Positions 23,601-32,888 of a stretch of 64,000 nucleotides of DNA are shown piece by piece (the stretch's first letter is position 1; every line of letters begins with the position of its first letter). This DNA comes from Zygaena filipendulae (taxonomy: Eukaryota; Arthropoda; Insecta; Lepidoptera; Zygaenidae). Made by a program: the position numbers and the translations under genes. The stretch lies in NCBI GenBank assembly GCA_907165275.2, contig OU015675.1, positions 3,365,501-3,429,500 of the forward strand, in the 5' to 3' direction. The notes below the pieces were generated by a model. The model was given only the letters and a program-made list of their open reading frames with translations. It was not told the DNA's origin and ran no database searches.

Positions 23601-26559
23601 TGGGGATTGTCTTAATTGTCCGGATCTAACTGGCAATGAAATAAAATTAGTTCGCTGAACTTTGTCGCAATTATGTTAGTGCTAACAGCGTTGGTGAACT
23701 AAGTAATAAGCAGACAAATTTGTCTGACCAAGCTTTAGTTTTAGAGATTAAACCAGATAATTCGCTACATGATTGTTCTAATTAAGTTGGCGTTTAATGC
23801 AAAAACACGTTAGAGATAATAATAATATGTTCTACAGGGCGTTTTTAAGTAAATCTAGTATAGGTAGAATTTTGAGAAGAATAGATGGAATTTTTCTTTT
23901 TTTGGTTTTTTAATACGCTTCACCGGACATTTTAGTATACAAGTATATCAATAGGCGGTCTTATTGCTCAAAGAGTTATCTTCCAAACATAGAGTAAAAT
24001 GAAAAATCTCAGTGGAAAGGTGGTGTAATATTTTATATTACTAAATATATAAATAAATAAATTATAAATGTATGTAAATATGTAGTTAATAAATAATTTA
24101 ATATTACACAATAATAATTGTAATATTTGCAATGGGTACAATAGGGATGTTCACGACTTTTGAAAATCAAAATTCCAATTAGTCCGTCAGTTAGAAAATT
24201 AAAAATCATTAGACATGACGTATTTTTTTATTTTTCAAATATATGAAAATACACAGAAATAAAGGGCATTAAAATTTAGTGTGGGGCCTCGTGACGTCAC
24301 TTACCACTACAAGCCGCCATACAAACTGCACTGGTTAGTGACGTCACGCGAAATTTCAACTCAATGTGTCGCCGTTATTTTTTGATTACGTAAATAAAGA
24401 AAAAATACGTGTCGAATATTTTTTATTAATCTACACGATGGACTAAATAAAAATTAGTCAAATTCGTATTGGTCTTCATTGCATCGTACATTGGAAAAGG
24501 TGAGATTTAAATACAAAGATTATGCTGAAACATGGCGTTGACTTTTAAAAGTTTATCTAATATAGCTGTGCCCCGCAGTTCTATTTTTTTCTTCTAAAAT
24601 AGAAGTAGCGTAAGTTGCTCCTTATAACATCAGCTATCTGCCAGTGAAAGTCCTGTTAAAATTTGTCCAGCCGTTTCAGAGGTTAGCCGGGACAAACATA
24701 CAGATAGACAGACAAAATTAAAAAATAAATGTTTTTTTTATGTAAGTACCGTTTAGACTTTCATGTGCATTTAGTGAAAAACTGTCAAATTGGAATTACA
24801 AACAGACACTTCAATAATTATATTTAATTGTATATCTATACAATTAAATACAATTATTGAAGTGTCTGGTCAGGTATAGATTGGACATTGTAACACTACA
24901 CCAGTAAAAATAACTGTTGCTAGATTAATAGATAAAACAATAATTAAGTGAACCACTCTGTCCATCCGTTTAGTTTATCCTACTAATATTAGTAAAAAAC
25001 GCGAAAGTTTGTAAGTATGTATGGATGGATGGATGTTTGTTACTCTTTCACGCAAAAACTACTGGATGGATTTAAATGAAACCTTATATATAGTTTACAC
25101 CTCAGATTAATACATAGGGTACTTTTTATCCCGGAATTCCCGTGGGAACTCTGAAATTAACGGTGGTGAAGCCGCGGGGCACAACTAGTACTTATACTCA
25201 TAATTACATAATTATTAGAATACGATAAAACAAAATATTCAAAGATAACAATATGGAAATAGAATCCCAGAGGTCTAGGTGCAGGGCGTCCGGTCCCCGT
25301 GACCAAAACGGTCATTTTCTTAGCATTTTGCTAGCACTTATTTTCAGCCAGAACCGTCAAGGAGATTCCATAAACAAAATTCAACATTTACAATAACTAT
25401 AACAAGGATGTACCTACATTGAACATGTTTTTTTTTAATGTAATTTTTGGACAATATATCACAGCGCCACCAAGCGAAAATTAAGTAGAGCCTGTACCAT
25501 AGGTCCTTGACAGCTGGTTTTTATTACTTATACTTATAAGATACATACATAGAGTTTGCTGCAGAGCTTTTTCTCTCCTGTCATAGAAAGAAAGAAAGAC
25601 TGGGAAGTTGTGAAGGGTGGGTGTTTTATAGGTACTCTAATAAATAATTATTGTAATTTTATTAGCGTCGAAAAGAAATGTACTTAATATTAGGTATTTG
25701 ACTTTGACTATGGCATAAATTTTTGCCTTGATGTGGGAATCGAACCAGCGACACCTGGCGTAGCAGTTGATTACCTATCCGCTACAACAACGGTGCTGTC
25801 CTTCTGTGAGAATCGCCTATATATTCGTTTTGATTTTGTAGATATAGATATATACGTCATTAAATATTTCCCGTATACAGTTCGCACCAGAATCATAATC
25901 ATCATATTATAATACAAGTCATTTTTTAAGTACAGCATTTTTTGTAACATCACACATCAGACAACTTAGGTATCACATTATAATCATAGAATTGACTATG
26001 ATATAAAAATTTAAGTACCTACCTACAGTATAAAGTAGGTATAATATGCAATATAAGTTATATATTTGTCTACTCGTTGACATTTGGACGCAGATAAGCA
26101 ATAACATGTTAACCCAGAAAATTAAGTTATCGATACAGAACGCTTTATTGAGAGTTAGAGAACGTTTTTTAATTATGTATTTACCTTATTACATTGTTTC
26201 ATTATGTAACAAAATGTTGAATATAAAAAAATGTTGACACAAAATGGCGTTATAATTTTAAAACGCGATTTACTCAAAATTTCTCCAGTGTGGGTTAACA
26301 CACTATTGCTTATCTATGTCCATTTATTGAATCTTATTGCACTATTAATAATGTTCAAAGACTTGTGACTGTCGGTAGATACACGTTGTGTTAATGATGT
26401 TGATGTAACATCAGCTGTGTTGTTCCAGGTGAGACCCCCGCGGCCATGCAACACGGCAACAACTCATCCGCCACAAAGCAAACACCGCCCACCGTTATAA
26501 ACGTTACCGTTGTTCTGCTATCAATAATTACTATGACGCTCAAATGTCGAACGATTTGA
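11431..26559 (+). CDS. dpr: Dpr-family two-Ig neuronal cell-surface protein (7 coding exons)
   Basis: Exons 11431-11647, 13436-13905, 14569-14670, 17842-17950, 18537-18683, 22509-22643 and 26429-26559 all have GT/AG borders and join in frame to 1311 nt, 436 residues. Residues about 5-27 look like a signal peptide. About 73-200 is a polar, Thr-rich linker. Ig domain 1 has C220, W232 and C282 within DAGYYEC. Ig domain 2 has C323, W337 in VFWYF and C377 in AGNYTC. The motifs VTWIRRKDY, CQVPTHPPTSIF, MINYD and ETPAAMQHG are diagnostic of Dpr proteins. The last about 20 residues are hydrophobic with a short basic end, fitting a GPI signal or terminal anchor. In Drosophila, Dprs bind DIP receptors to specify neuronal contacts; that role is inferred by family. 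The paralogue is not resolved (dpr13-like linker, low confidence). Confidence 0.95.
11866..12056 (+). mobile_element. Full-length Lep1-type Helitron in dpr intron 1
   Basis: Best reference copy: begins TCCTTACTAATATTATAAAT after A11865, has a decayed 3' hairpin (ACGGGTGAAACTGCG), and ends CTAG at 12053-12056 before T12057. 5' TC, 3' CTRR and A/T target without duplication are the Helitron rules. Confidence 0.9.
12211..12414 (+). mobile_element. Full-length Helitron, subfamily B, in dpr intron 1
   Basis: Starts TCTTCTATACTAATATT after an A and has the AAAGAGGAAAAATTTG head, a (GTTT)n run and ACTGGACCGATTTAAAAAATT. It ends with a perfect CGCGGGTGAAACCGCG hairpin and CTAG before T12415. Confidence 0.9.
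12415..13435 (+). other. Remainder of dpr intron 1
   Basis: AT-rich with no recognised repeat. It ends in the acceptor CTCATTTTCCAG at 13424-13435. Confidence 0.6.
13436..13905 (+). CDS. dpr: dpr coding exon 2 (linker and start of Ig1)
   Basis: Completes codon 73 and encodes residues 74-229. It opens HRRRTTTTTSTTIIYTTT, then about 100 polar residues of low complexity, then GIFLTENCTTVVAQIGTTAI that begins the first Ig domain and C220. The donor GTAAGT is at 13906, phase 0. The long linker is unusual among short Dprs and raises exon length to 470 nt. Confidence 0.93.
14569..14670 (+). CDS. dpr: dpr coding exon 3 (Ig1 core)
   Basis: 102 nt, phase 0 at both ends, acceptor CCATATCCATCAG and donor GTAAGA. 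It encodes 34 residues starting VTWIRRKDYSLLSVG and continuing VTYSADNRFFSAHGRHVK. The Trp and the Y-S-D-x-R-F block are Dpr hallmarks and fill exactly the gap between exons 2 and 4. Confidence 0.95.
14699..15165. mobile_element. Older MITE split by a younger relative
   Basis: Outer arms 14699-14798 and 15045-15165 (CCGCCGCACTCAGAATCG at the left, the decayed GACTCTGTGCGGTCG at the right) are flanked by ATA on both sides. The arms carry the TTTTAATAATTACTTAATTT version also seen at 45025, distinct from the inner copy. Confidence 0.75.
14799..15041. mobile_element. Younger palindromic MITE nested inside 14699-15165
   Basis: 243 bp of the 6453-6689 subfamily, CTGCCGCACTC to GAGTGCGGCGG. It interrupts the older element; flanks are TTA and TAA. 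Confidence 0.8.
15656..16960. repeat. Inverted array of ~136-bp units sharing TCTGACGCGCTCGAGTA
   Basis: The motif lies in reverse at about 15686, 15817 and 15954 and forward at about 16653, 16791 and 16924; intervals are 133-139 bp on both sides. Each unit also has a poly(T) run a short way after the motif, then a CCTTGCGTCAC-like block and AAATTGGCAGATT. The two halves face outward from a central section of about 680 bp. No family recognised; it may be a DNA transposon with subterminal binding-site repeats. Sits in dpr intron 3. Confidence 0.7.
15973..16650. other. Central section of the inverted array
   Basis: Contains a pyrimidine-rich tract (CTTTCTTTCTCTTTTAC..., about 16110-16160), a CpG-bearing stretch, and a GTAAGT-type donor at about 16271. 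Short open frames here have no recognisable domain. It could be promoter-like transposon sequence; no function is claimed. Confidence 0.35.
17109..17292 (+). mobile_element. Lep1-type Helitron, near complete
   Basis: Variant head with ATACTCCTCCGAAACGGCTTG; the GGAATCCCCGCGGGAACTCC segment and CTAG terminus (17289-17292) are intact. In dpr intron 3, followed by reversed and partial tails at about 17310-17430 and 17555-17600. Confidence 0.75.
17842..17950 (+). CDS. dpr: dpr coding exon 4 (end of Ig1)
   Basis: Acceptor TTTTCCTTCAG, donor GTAAGC, 109 nt. Encodes residues 264-299 plus one base: DWALHIRFATSADAGYYEC, then QVPTHPPTSIFFKLVLV. C282 closes the Ig1 disulfide. THPPTS is strongly conserved in Dprs. 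Confidence 0.96.
18117..18340 (+). mobile_element. Degenerate SINE in dpr intron 4
   Basis: The head GGATTGGTGCAGTAGGTCAC is recognisable. The 3' body CCCTTTGCTTGGTTTCCACG and the (ATT)n tail match the copy at 857; the B box is lost. Confidence 0.65.
18537..18683 (+). CDS. dpr: dpr coding exon 5 (Ig2, first half)
   Basis: Acceptor CTCCGAACAG, donor GTAAGT, 147 nt, phase 1 in and out. Encodes residues 300-348: AYAEIMGESEKIIHEGSMLR, C323, then a PPSYVFWYFENRMINYD block with W337. The exon is clearly more GC-rich than its introns. Confidence 0.96.
18714..19241 (-). mobile_element. Three reversed Helitron-like copies in dpr intron 5
   Basis: Copies at about 18714-18808 (partial), 18811-18995, and 19001-19241. 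Two of them open with CTAGCTGACCC next to the hairpin segment. The last is a distinct subfamily with CATCCCCTTAGGGGTTAAAT and AAAGAACACACCCTCCAAG, also at 22070 and 49845. Confidence 0.75.
19242..21620. other. dpr intron 5, AT-rich, no repeat placed
   Basis: No coding evidence. Several short open frames (for example 19259-19453 and 20379-20573) lack splice logic and known domains. Confidence 0.5.
21622..22395. repeat. Tandem duplication of Helitron-derived sequence
   Basis: Two copies, period 208 bp (GTGAGTTTTGGAA at 21647 and 21855), share GAAAGGAAAGGAGTTTATTG-type and ATCAGCTAATTAGCAGTGAA blocks. The second copy has a cleaner (GAAA)n run at about 21909-21935. A tail of the CACACCCTCCAAG subfamily follows at about 22068-22395. 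Confidence 0.75.
22509..22643 (+). CDS. dpr: dpr coding exon 6 (Ig2, second half)
   Basis: Acceptor TTTTTTACACAG, donor GTGAGT, 135 nt. Completes N349 and encodes residues 350-393, including LVIGKAEPRHAGNYTC and VPANAKATSVTVHV. C377 closes Ig2 and NYT is a glycosylation sequon. Confidence 0.96.
22644..24134. other. dpr intron 6, first part
   Basis: AT-rich. A degraded Helitron tail at about 23023-23080 and a reversed LINE tail at about 23945-23992 (GGCGGTCTTATTGCTC) are all that I recognise. Confidence 0.45.
24135..24475 (+). mobile_element. Foldback MITE with two TGACGTCA palindromes, copy A
   Basis: Arms resemble each other in inverse (CAAAATTCCAATTAGTCCGTC at the left; GGACTAAATAAAAATTAGTC at the right). 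GTGACGTCAC is at 24291-24300 and 24338-24347. Copies B (38569) and C (37580, reverse) keep at least one of these. In dpr intron 6. Confidence 0.7.
24803..24868. repeat. Long perfect-stem hairpin
   Basis: Two 32-nt arms with one mismatch and a 2-nt loop, 66 bp total, beginning CAGACACTTCAATAATT. AT-rich, in dpr intron 6; no terminal duplication seen. Confidence 0.8.
24978..25188 (+). mobile_element. Full-length Lep1-type Helitron in dpr intron 6
   Basis: TCCTACTAATATTAGT after A24977, an internal (TGGA)n run at about 25021-25034, GGAATTCCCGTGGGAACTC, and CTAG at 25185-25188 before T. It is the same lineage as 129-362. Confidence 0.85.
25735..25797 (-). mobile_element. tRNA-like SINE head
   Basis: On the reverse strand there is an A-box-like TAGCGGATAGG and a perfect B box (GGTTCGATTCC). 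The intervening sequence does not fold as a normal cloverleaf by eye, and the body beyond is AT-rich, so a SINE head is preferred over a tRNA gene. It is a different SINE family from the copy at 857. Confidence 0.6.
26083..26326 (+). mobile_element. TIR MITE, copy 1
   Basis: Ends TGGACGCAGATAAGCAATA...TGTTAACCCA and the inverse GGTTAACACACTATTGC...TATGTCCA. About 240 bp, non-coding; the inverted copy is at 60906. Superfamily not assigned because no clean duplication was seen. Confidence 0.7.
26429..26559 (+). CDS. dpr: dpr coding exon 7 (C-terminus)
   Basis: Acceptor GTGTTGTTCCAG. Completes S394 and encodes ETPAAMQHGNNSSATKQ, a spacer, then VINVTVVLLSIITMTL and KCRTI, with TGA at 26557-26559. 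ETPAAMQHG is the Dpr family tail motif. NNSS and NVT are possible glycosylation sites. Confidence 0.95.
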
Positions 26560-26636
26560 TAACATAAAATAATGGAACATTTAGTTGCAGTCCGTGTCCG
26601 CCATTAATCCTACTATAATTTATTTACCTACCAATT

Positions 26637-26755
26637 GTGTCGTCATAATCACGTCAGCCGAAGACGTCCACTGCTGGACACAACAAAGCCCGGTCCTGCA
26701 GCGCTTCCCGCTTCCAATGGCGTCCTGCGACCTTCACAATGTGTCATCTTATACA
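26637..26755 (+). mobile_element. LINE-derived repeat (GTCCACTGCTGGAC type)
   Basis: AGCCGAAGACGTCCACTGCT and the following CCTGCAGCGCTTCCCGCTTC match a very common lepidopteran RTE-related repeat as I remember it. Lies in the dpr 3' region. The overlapping open frames are not genes. Confidence 0.65.
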
Positions 26756-26975
26756 CAAATATTATACTTAATTGTGAAGTTTGTGAGTGTGTGTGTGAGT
26801 TAGGAAAAAAAAGAAAGAAACAATTTATTTTACCCTATCAACCGTTATAAGTATAGGTGAAGTATAAATAATTATGTATATAATTGATAAAATCACATCC
26901 ATTATTTAATTTTGCTGATTCGGCCAGTGTCGGTACGATAGTACAGCGTCGTAAATCTTTAATATTTATTTTTAT

Positions 26976-26981
26976 AATAAA
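26976..26981 (+). terminator. dpr: Candidate polyadenylation signal of dpr
   Basis: AATAAA about 420 bp after the stop codon. Other weaker candidates exist in this AT-rich region, so the true 3' end is unknown. Confidence 0.35.
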
Positions 26982-29572
26982 ATTATTTGTCGAAGCACGC
27001 CGATTGTGGTGACACGGACGCTGGATGTAAATTTAGTACTTGGTTCAGTGACCTCAGATATAATAAACAAAATTACCTTGTTAATGTAAATTTTATTTTA
27101 CATTTTGTAAAATAAAATGAGATCATTCTTGAAGCATAATGTTAATTCATTTTAGGTCTAGGTTTCTGTTTAGGTCTCTCTTTTAATTTTTTTTTCTGAA
27201 TTATATTATATTTATTATCCCAAACACAATAGGTTGTGTCTCAAACACAATGTAAAAAAACAAGCATGCCTACAGCTGAACACAGAACCTCCTCCTTTTG
27301 GAAGTCGGTTAAAAGTTCAGACTTTGCAAACTTTATCTAAACATTCTGAGAACTTATGTTTTGTATCGTGCAATTAGTTTTTAATTATTCTAATTCCTAA
27401 ATAATTAGTAAAAATGCTATATTTTGTTATTTAACAATAAAATAATAACCATTATATTTGTAAATAGGTAAAAATAGTTACACAAAATAAAACAATAATA
27501 ATAATTAATTATGTATACCAATCAGTACAATAATGATTAAAATTTGTACATAATAATATAAATTAAATTTAAATGTTAAAATATTATTGCGTTTTAATTA
27601 CTAAAAGCATTTAATGTATTTTAAACATTATAAATGTAATTATAATATTACAAACAAAAATATTGTAACAAATTTAATGTTATTATAACATTTAAACTTT
27701 AGAAAATAAATGAGAATTTTGAATTGAACGTGCCAAGTTTGTTTGTTTTATTAATTTACTAGCGGTGCCCCGCGGTTTCAACCGCGTGAGATTCGGAATT
27801 CCCACAGGAACTCAAAAACCGGAAAATCGTTGTTATCTATATCTGAAAAGGTCGATCTGATCGAATAACAGAAAATCTAACAATAACGCTAACAACTTTT
27901 TAAAACGTGATTAGGAAAAAGTAATATATACATTACACCTATTTAGTATTTAAACCTTTGGTATAGTTTTTTGGGAAACAGTAGGTAAGTAAGTATAGTA
28001 CTATAGTATGATACTATACTACTGTAGTATATGATTCTCCATAACAATCTCTATTAATTTTATAATTCTACACCAAAGTAGACGTTACCTGAAGGATTAA
28101 AATGTTCTTGAAATTTTAATTATCATACCACTCAAAAAGTCGTTAAAGATACAATCTTTATTTATAATACCGTTTAATGACCGCTTTAACTTGTTACGAA
28201 GCTTTGATAAGTTGTTGTGTTGCGTTTGTTTATCATTAACAGAAAGTTATCGGTTATTGAAAATTCAGCTAACGATTACCTTAAAGAGTGGGTGGTCGTA
28301 TATTTCTATTATATAAAACATAATTGTTTTAAGAATATCTACAGTTACGGTTAATGTGATAATACATGAATTATTTATTATTTATAAATAATCTGCAGCT
28401 GTTTCCCGCAGTTTCAACTCCGGAAATTTTGGAGGTCCCGCAGGAATTCCCGAACAAAAAGCGCCCTATGTCCTCTTTGTACCCCTGAAAACGTGAACGC
28501 AAAGTTTCATGATGATCGATTAAGCCGTTTTAAAGCGTGAAAGCAAAGCATCTAACAAACAAACAAAAAAGATTCACAATAGCTGTTACCCGCGATTTCA
28601 ACCGCGCTAATTTAGGAGGTCCCGCGGGGATTTCGGGATAAAAAGTACTCTATGTCCTTTTCTGTACCCCCGATAATGTGTATGCAATGTTTCATGATGA
28701 TCGGTTAAGCCGTTAAAGCGTGAAAGCGTACAACAAGCAAACAAACTATTCGAATTTATAATACCTAGTAAGAATTGTCGGGATTTTTTAGCAATTCACA
28801 CGTCACTTGGTGAAAGTGATTATCCAATTATGTAACTTTACTATAGATAATACTGACCGATTACATAAATTATAAGCGAGCGAAGCAAGCGTTCTGCGGC
28901 AGCGATCGGTGATGCCAGAGACTATGAATCATGCACAACAGAAATAGCAGCTCTGCATGGTGGGTTTTAAAGTCAGTCAGTGTATTACAATAGGTTTATG
29001 CAAACATAAGTCATTGTTATTGAAAAGACATGAGAAAGTTATGTAATTATAGGTATATCTTTATTAGTCTTAACAAAATAATAGGTATATATCGATATGA
29101 ATAATAGTGTTTATTTTAAATAGGTTTTTCAAATATTCTTGAAAATCATCTAGATCCCTAGACGCTCTAGATGTATGTAAAATAATATTTTCATAGGTAC
29201 CTCCATACATACATACTGAATAGCATGATTGATGAACTTCGAAACTTTTGCAAAAGTTATAAACGGATCGAAATAACCTACAAATACATAGTTACATATT
29301 TCAATAAAACTGTTTCTACAGGAAACTAAAGTTGTATTCCTCGAACCAATTAGGTCATAAAAACTTTCAACATTGCACACTTGAAGTCATTAAATTGTAT
29401 CGTGAGCTCTAGCCTTTAGACATAAATTAGTTTTCGAACTAATAAAATAAAGTTGGCACGCCACCGAATGCGGTTGCAGACAAATCGATGTTTTGTGAAC
29501 TTTTATGCTGGTGAGGTAAGTCAATACAAAGTAACGTAAATACACAGCTGTGAAGATTCTCTCACGGGCATT
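26982..29572. other. Intergenic, AT-rich with Helitron tails
   Basis: Reversed Helitron pieces at about 27765-27830, 28398-28565 and 28580-28771, and a fragment of the AACCGACTTCC repeat at about 27287-27312. The rest is unassigned. Confidence 0.5.
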
Positions 29573-29580
29573 ATCTAGAG

Positions 29581-29951
29581 CATTGATTCCCAAAGTGGTT
29601 CAGATGAACCCCCAGGGGTCCACGGGAGCCCAACTGGGGTCTACGCTTGCGTGGAAAAAAAAATGGGGGTCCACAACTGTTGGATGAAGACTATTTTTAG
29701 ACTGGCCTTGAAACTTAGCTTAAATGACATCCACTCACAGCATAATCAAAGCAATATAAATTCTCACCTTTTTTTCCGAAAACTTTTAACTCATAGTTGA
29801 TTGAAAAATAGCCACAACACAGATTGCCATACACATATACTTTTTTCGGGTTTCGGAGGTAAGTTAGTAAATGTAATAGCTGCAGGGGGTCCACCAGATC
29901 CAGCAAAATGTTTAAAGTGGTCTATGAGAAAAAAAAGTTTGGGAACCTCTG
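29581..29951. mobile_element. Non-autonomous hAT element, exact 8-bp duplication
   Basis: 371 bp. Termini CATTGATTCCCAAAG and, inverted, CAGAGGTTCCCAAAC follow the hAT form CAGNGGTTCCCAAA. ATCTAGAG is at 29573-29580 and 29952-29959. GGGGTCCAC-type blocks flank both ends. No transposase remains. Confidence 0.9.
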
Positions 29952-30024
29952 ATCTAGAGCTTACAGATGAGGAAAAATAATCCTGATGTTATGATAAACA
30001 TTAGGTACACATATTATCTAACTA

Positions 30025-30250
30025 TAGCTGTTGTACCCTGCGGTTTCACCCGCACTAGTTTAGGGAGTTCCAATGAGAATTTCGGGATCAAAAGTACCTT
30101 AAGTTCTTTTGTGTACCCCTGACTACGTATATATAAAATTTTATGATGATCGGTAGAGTAGTTAGGGCGGGTCAAGGGTACAGAAAAAAACATAGGAACT
30201 AGGGTACTTTACTTTTACCCCGGAATTCCCGCGAGAACTCCAAAATTGGG
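30025..30250. mobile_element. Reversed Helitron joined to a forward Helitron tail
   Basis: Reverse copy 30025-30160 (CTGCGGTTTCACCCGCAC...), then forward piece about 30170-30250 (CGGAATTCCCGCGAGAACTC). Confidence 0.6.
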
Positions 30251-32516
30251 GAATAGTTAAGTTTATATAACTATAAATTCTTACTAAAAATAGAAATCCT
30301 TTATTAAGAACCTTTCTAAAACTCAAATAAACATGTCAGAGTATACAAAAATATATATGACTGCTCGTTTTGCCCAGAAATATAATGTTTATAAGCTATT
30401 ATACGTAATTTGAAATATACGTACCTATTGTTACAGTTTAGTTCTTTTTCAGGTCATATACTTAACTCACAGCGCTAAGTTATATTGGCCATTATTTTAT
30501 TTAAACTAAGCATTGCCAGTATTAATCATATTTTTTTCTTTTATTTTTAGTTTTAAAAGACGAGAAGTTTTTAAGATCAAGTTTACTTGCTTGAGATAAC
30601 AAATTAACCTTGTTTTTTATATATTGTTCTGTGAGTTTTCTTCTTTTAAGTTCATTAAAATAATACTCAGACATATTATCAGAGATGAAGACTAACAACT
30701 GAAAAATACGTCTACAGTTATTTTGGCAATAATAAAAATTAAGTACGGATTGTAAGTCTTTCGATCTGTAGTCGTTTTATCTCTCTCTTTAACGGTGTAT
30801 CTCTTTTTATAATATACATATATAGATGAAATATCATAAATAACGACCCAAGACATAAACTAACCGCGTGGCAATGTTTTAGAAATCCATTTAGAAGGTG
30901 CCTACCTATTTGCCTAAAGTATAAAAGTAATGCGCGTTCAAACCATTTTAGTTTCATTCATTTCAAATCCAATCAACGGACACCGCCTTTTCATCTGTGC
31001 CTGGAAATAAAAAGTAATTTGTTATTATTATAAGTTATCTATAGTTTCTTTCATTTATGTATAGTTTTTAAATAAATAGATTTCTGAATAGTTGACTTTG
31101 TTTTTTATCCTTTTTTTATACTTTTACACATAAAAAGTAGGTCTTTATACTGTATGGTAAAACGAGATATTTTTCCTAATATTATTAGAAGGATATCAAA
31201 ATGTTGCTATCTGAACCCAAACTCAAACTTTGTTTTGACCGATGTTTCTTCACATCAAAGACGTTTTCAAAGAACATTCGAAATGAAAAGTAAATTAGCT
31301 CATGGATACGTTGAAGAAGGCATCCGTTTATTCATTCATGAACCACAACATGTATCTAACTTTAAATTGAGGTCACCTAAACAGGGGAAAACCCGCAACA
31401 ACTTTCCTATGAGCTTATCTCATTTAAATTTTATAAGTTTGTACTACCATCCTGACCTTTTGACCTTTTTGCGTGTGTCATTTTCGACGTTTCCGACATA
31501 AAGTAGGTTCCTTTTTTATTTTCTCTTCCCTAATACTCTCAGGGACAGTTGGTATTTACCACATACCTACACATAACTGCGTCCCAAATAAAATAGAATT
31601 TATTAATGAAAACGAAACCCCAAAAAACATCAAAACCTCCAATTTTATAACATATTACCGATATGTGTGTGTGTGTGTGTGTGTGTGTCTGTGTGTGTAT
31701 GTGCTGATATATAACACAATATGCTACAGACCAGTATTAACAAAGTTTGTAGAAAGCGACTTCCAAGGTTTCAATATAGGCTACTGCATGCGCAGGATAG
31801 CCAGGTGCGAATTTTTAGAATTTACAGGGTCGGCAGAGATTTTTATAAAAGGCAAATGCACCCACTGCCCCCCCTCCTCCGTAGATCCGCACCTGAATAA
31901 AAAAATATCAGTAAAATGCAGGCGGCTTTAATAGTATGACAATGTTAATAAACAAAATAAAAATAGAAAAACTAATTAAAAAAAAATAAACAGCCATAAA
32001 CAACTACATTTTTTCCTACGCATTGAATTCAGGTTATGTGATCATCATCTGCCAAATGGCTTACTTCAATAGTTAAAAATTATACAAAGAAATCGAGAGC
32101 TTTACGAAACAAAGTAGGCCTACGGGGCTACGCGCTTCCTACGCCAGTCGCTACATAATCGTAGCAAGGTCTACAGTGTATCAAAAAGCTAATGACTACC
32201 TACTCAATATTGCTACACATAATAGTGTTATTAAGGGCATTATTATCATAATGTATTTAAGATGTAATTAACTTAATAATAAATATATTTGTGGGCGTCC
32301 ACGTAAAACGTTACCATAGTGGGGTATTAAATTAAAACTAGATTCGGTATCTAGAATAGTCAATTGATAGTAAGGATTGAAAAAAATATTCAAAAAATGG
32401 CACAGGTTTTTTATATCAGACTATTCAAGTTGAAATTATGTAAAATTGTGTTTTGATGAATAAACTTTCATAATGGCAATTAATAAATTATATATACATA
32501 TACATACAAACATAGC
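30251..32516. other. Intergenic, no gene supported
   Basis: Holds a (TG)n run at about 31662-31698. Open frames at 31154-31501 and 31473-31931 were examined: no domain or splice support, and the second crosses the (TG)n. Confidence 0.45.
31662..31698. repeat. (TG)n microsatellite
   Basis: About 17 GT/TG units with one C interruption. Confidence 0.9.
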
Positions 32517-32622
32517 GACCCCTATGTCGTCCAAGAGCGGACGTAGGCCTCCTCCAAACTCCTCCACGTCCGGCGATGTTGGGCCGTCGCTATCCAGTCT
32601 CGGCCTCCGTGTCGTCTTATTA
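32517..32622 (+). mobile_element. LINE-derived repeat, diverged copy
   Basis: GTCCAAGAGCGGACGTAGGC and TGTTGGGCCGTCGC match the 26637 repeat class in the same order. Confidence 0.55.
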
Positions 32623-32651
32623 ATAAATTACTTAATACTAAAAAAAACTAA

Positions 32652-32888
32652 CCGCTGCACTCAGAGTCGACTTTAATGATTACTTAGTTAAGTATAGATT
32701 TTTAAAACAAAACTGCCGCAATCAGACATGTTAAATAAATTAATGTTAATTGGCATTTAATGAGATGTAACTGAATTAGTTAAATGCCAATCAACATTAA
32801 TTTATTTAACTTGTCTGATTGCGGCAGTTTTGTTTTAAAAATCTATACTTAACTAAGTAATCATTAAAGTCGACTCTGAGTGCGGCGG
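32652..32888. mobile_element. Palindromic MITE, cleanest copy, TAA duplication
   Basis: 237 bp, CCGCTGCACTC to GAGTGCGGCGG, with TAA at 32649-32651 and 32889-32891. The arms are almost perfectly complementary throughout, indicating the youngest copy in the window. Confidence 0.9.

Noticed and set aside
25735..25797. tRNA gene on the - strand
   Set aside because: Good boxes, but no convincing acceptor stem pairing by eye and no terminator T run in place; a SINE head is more likely.
26585..26850. Short frames just after the dpr stop codon
   Set aside because: They overlap a LINE-derived repeat and the 3' UTR.
31154..31931. Two overlapping frames of 115 and 152 residues
   Set aside because: No domain, no splice support; the second crosses a (TG)n giving a VCVCVC run.
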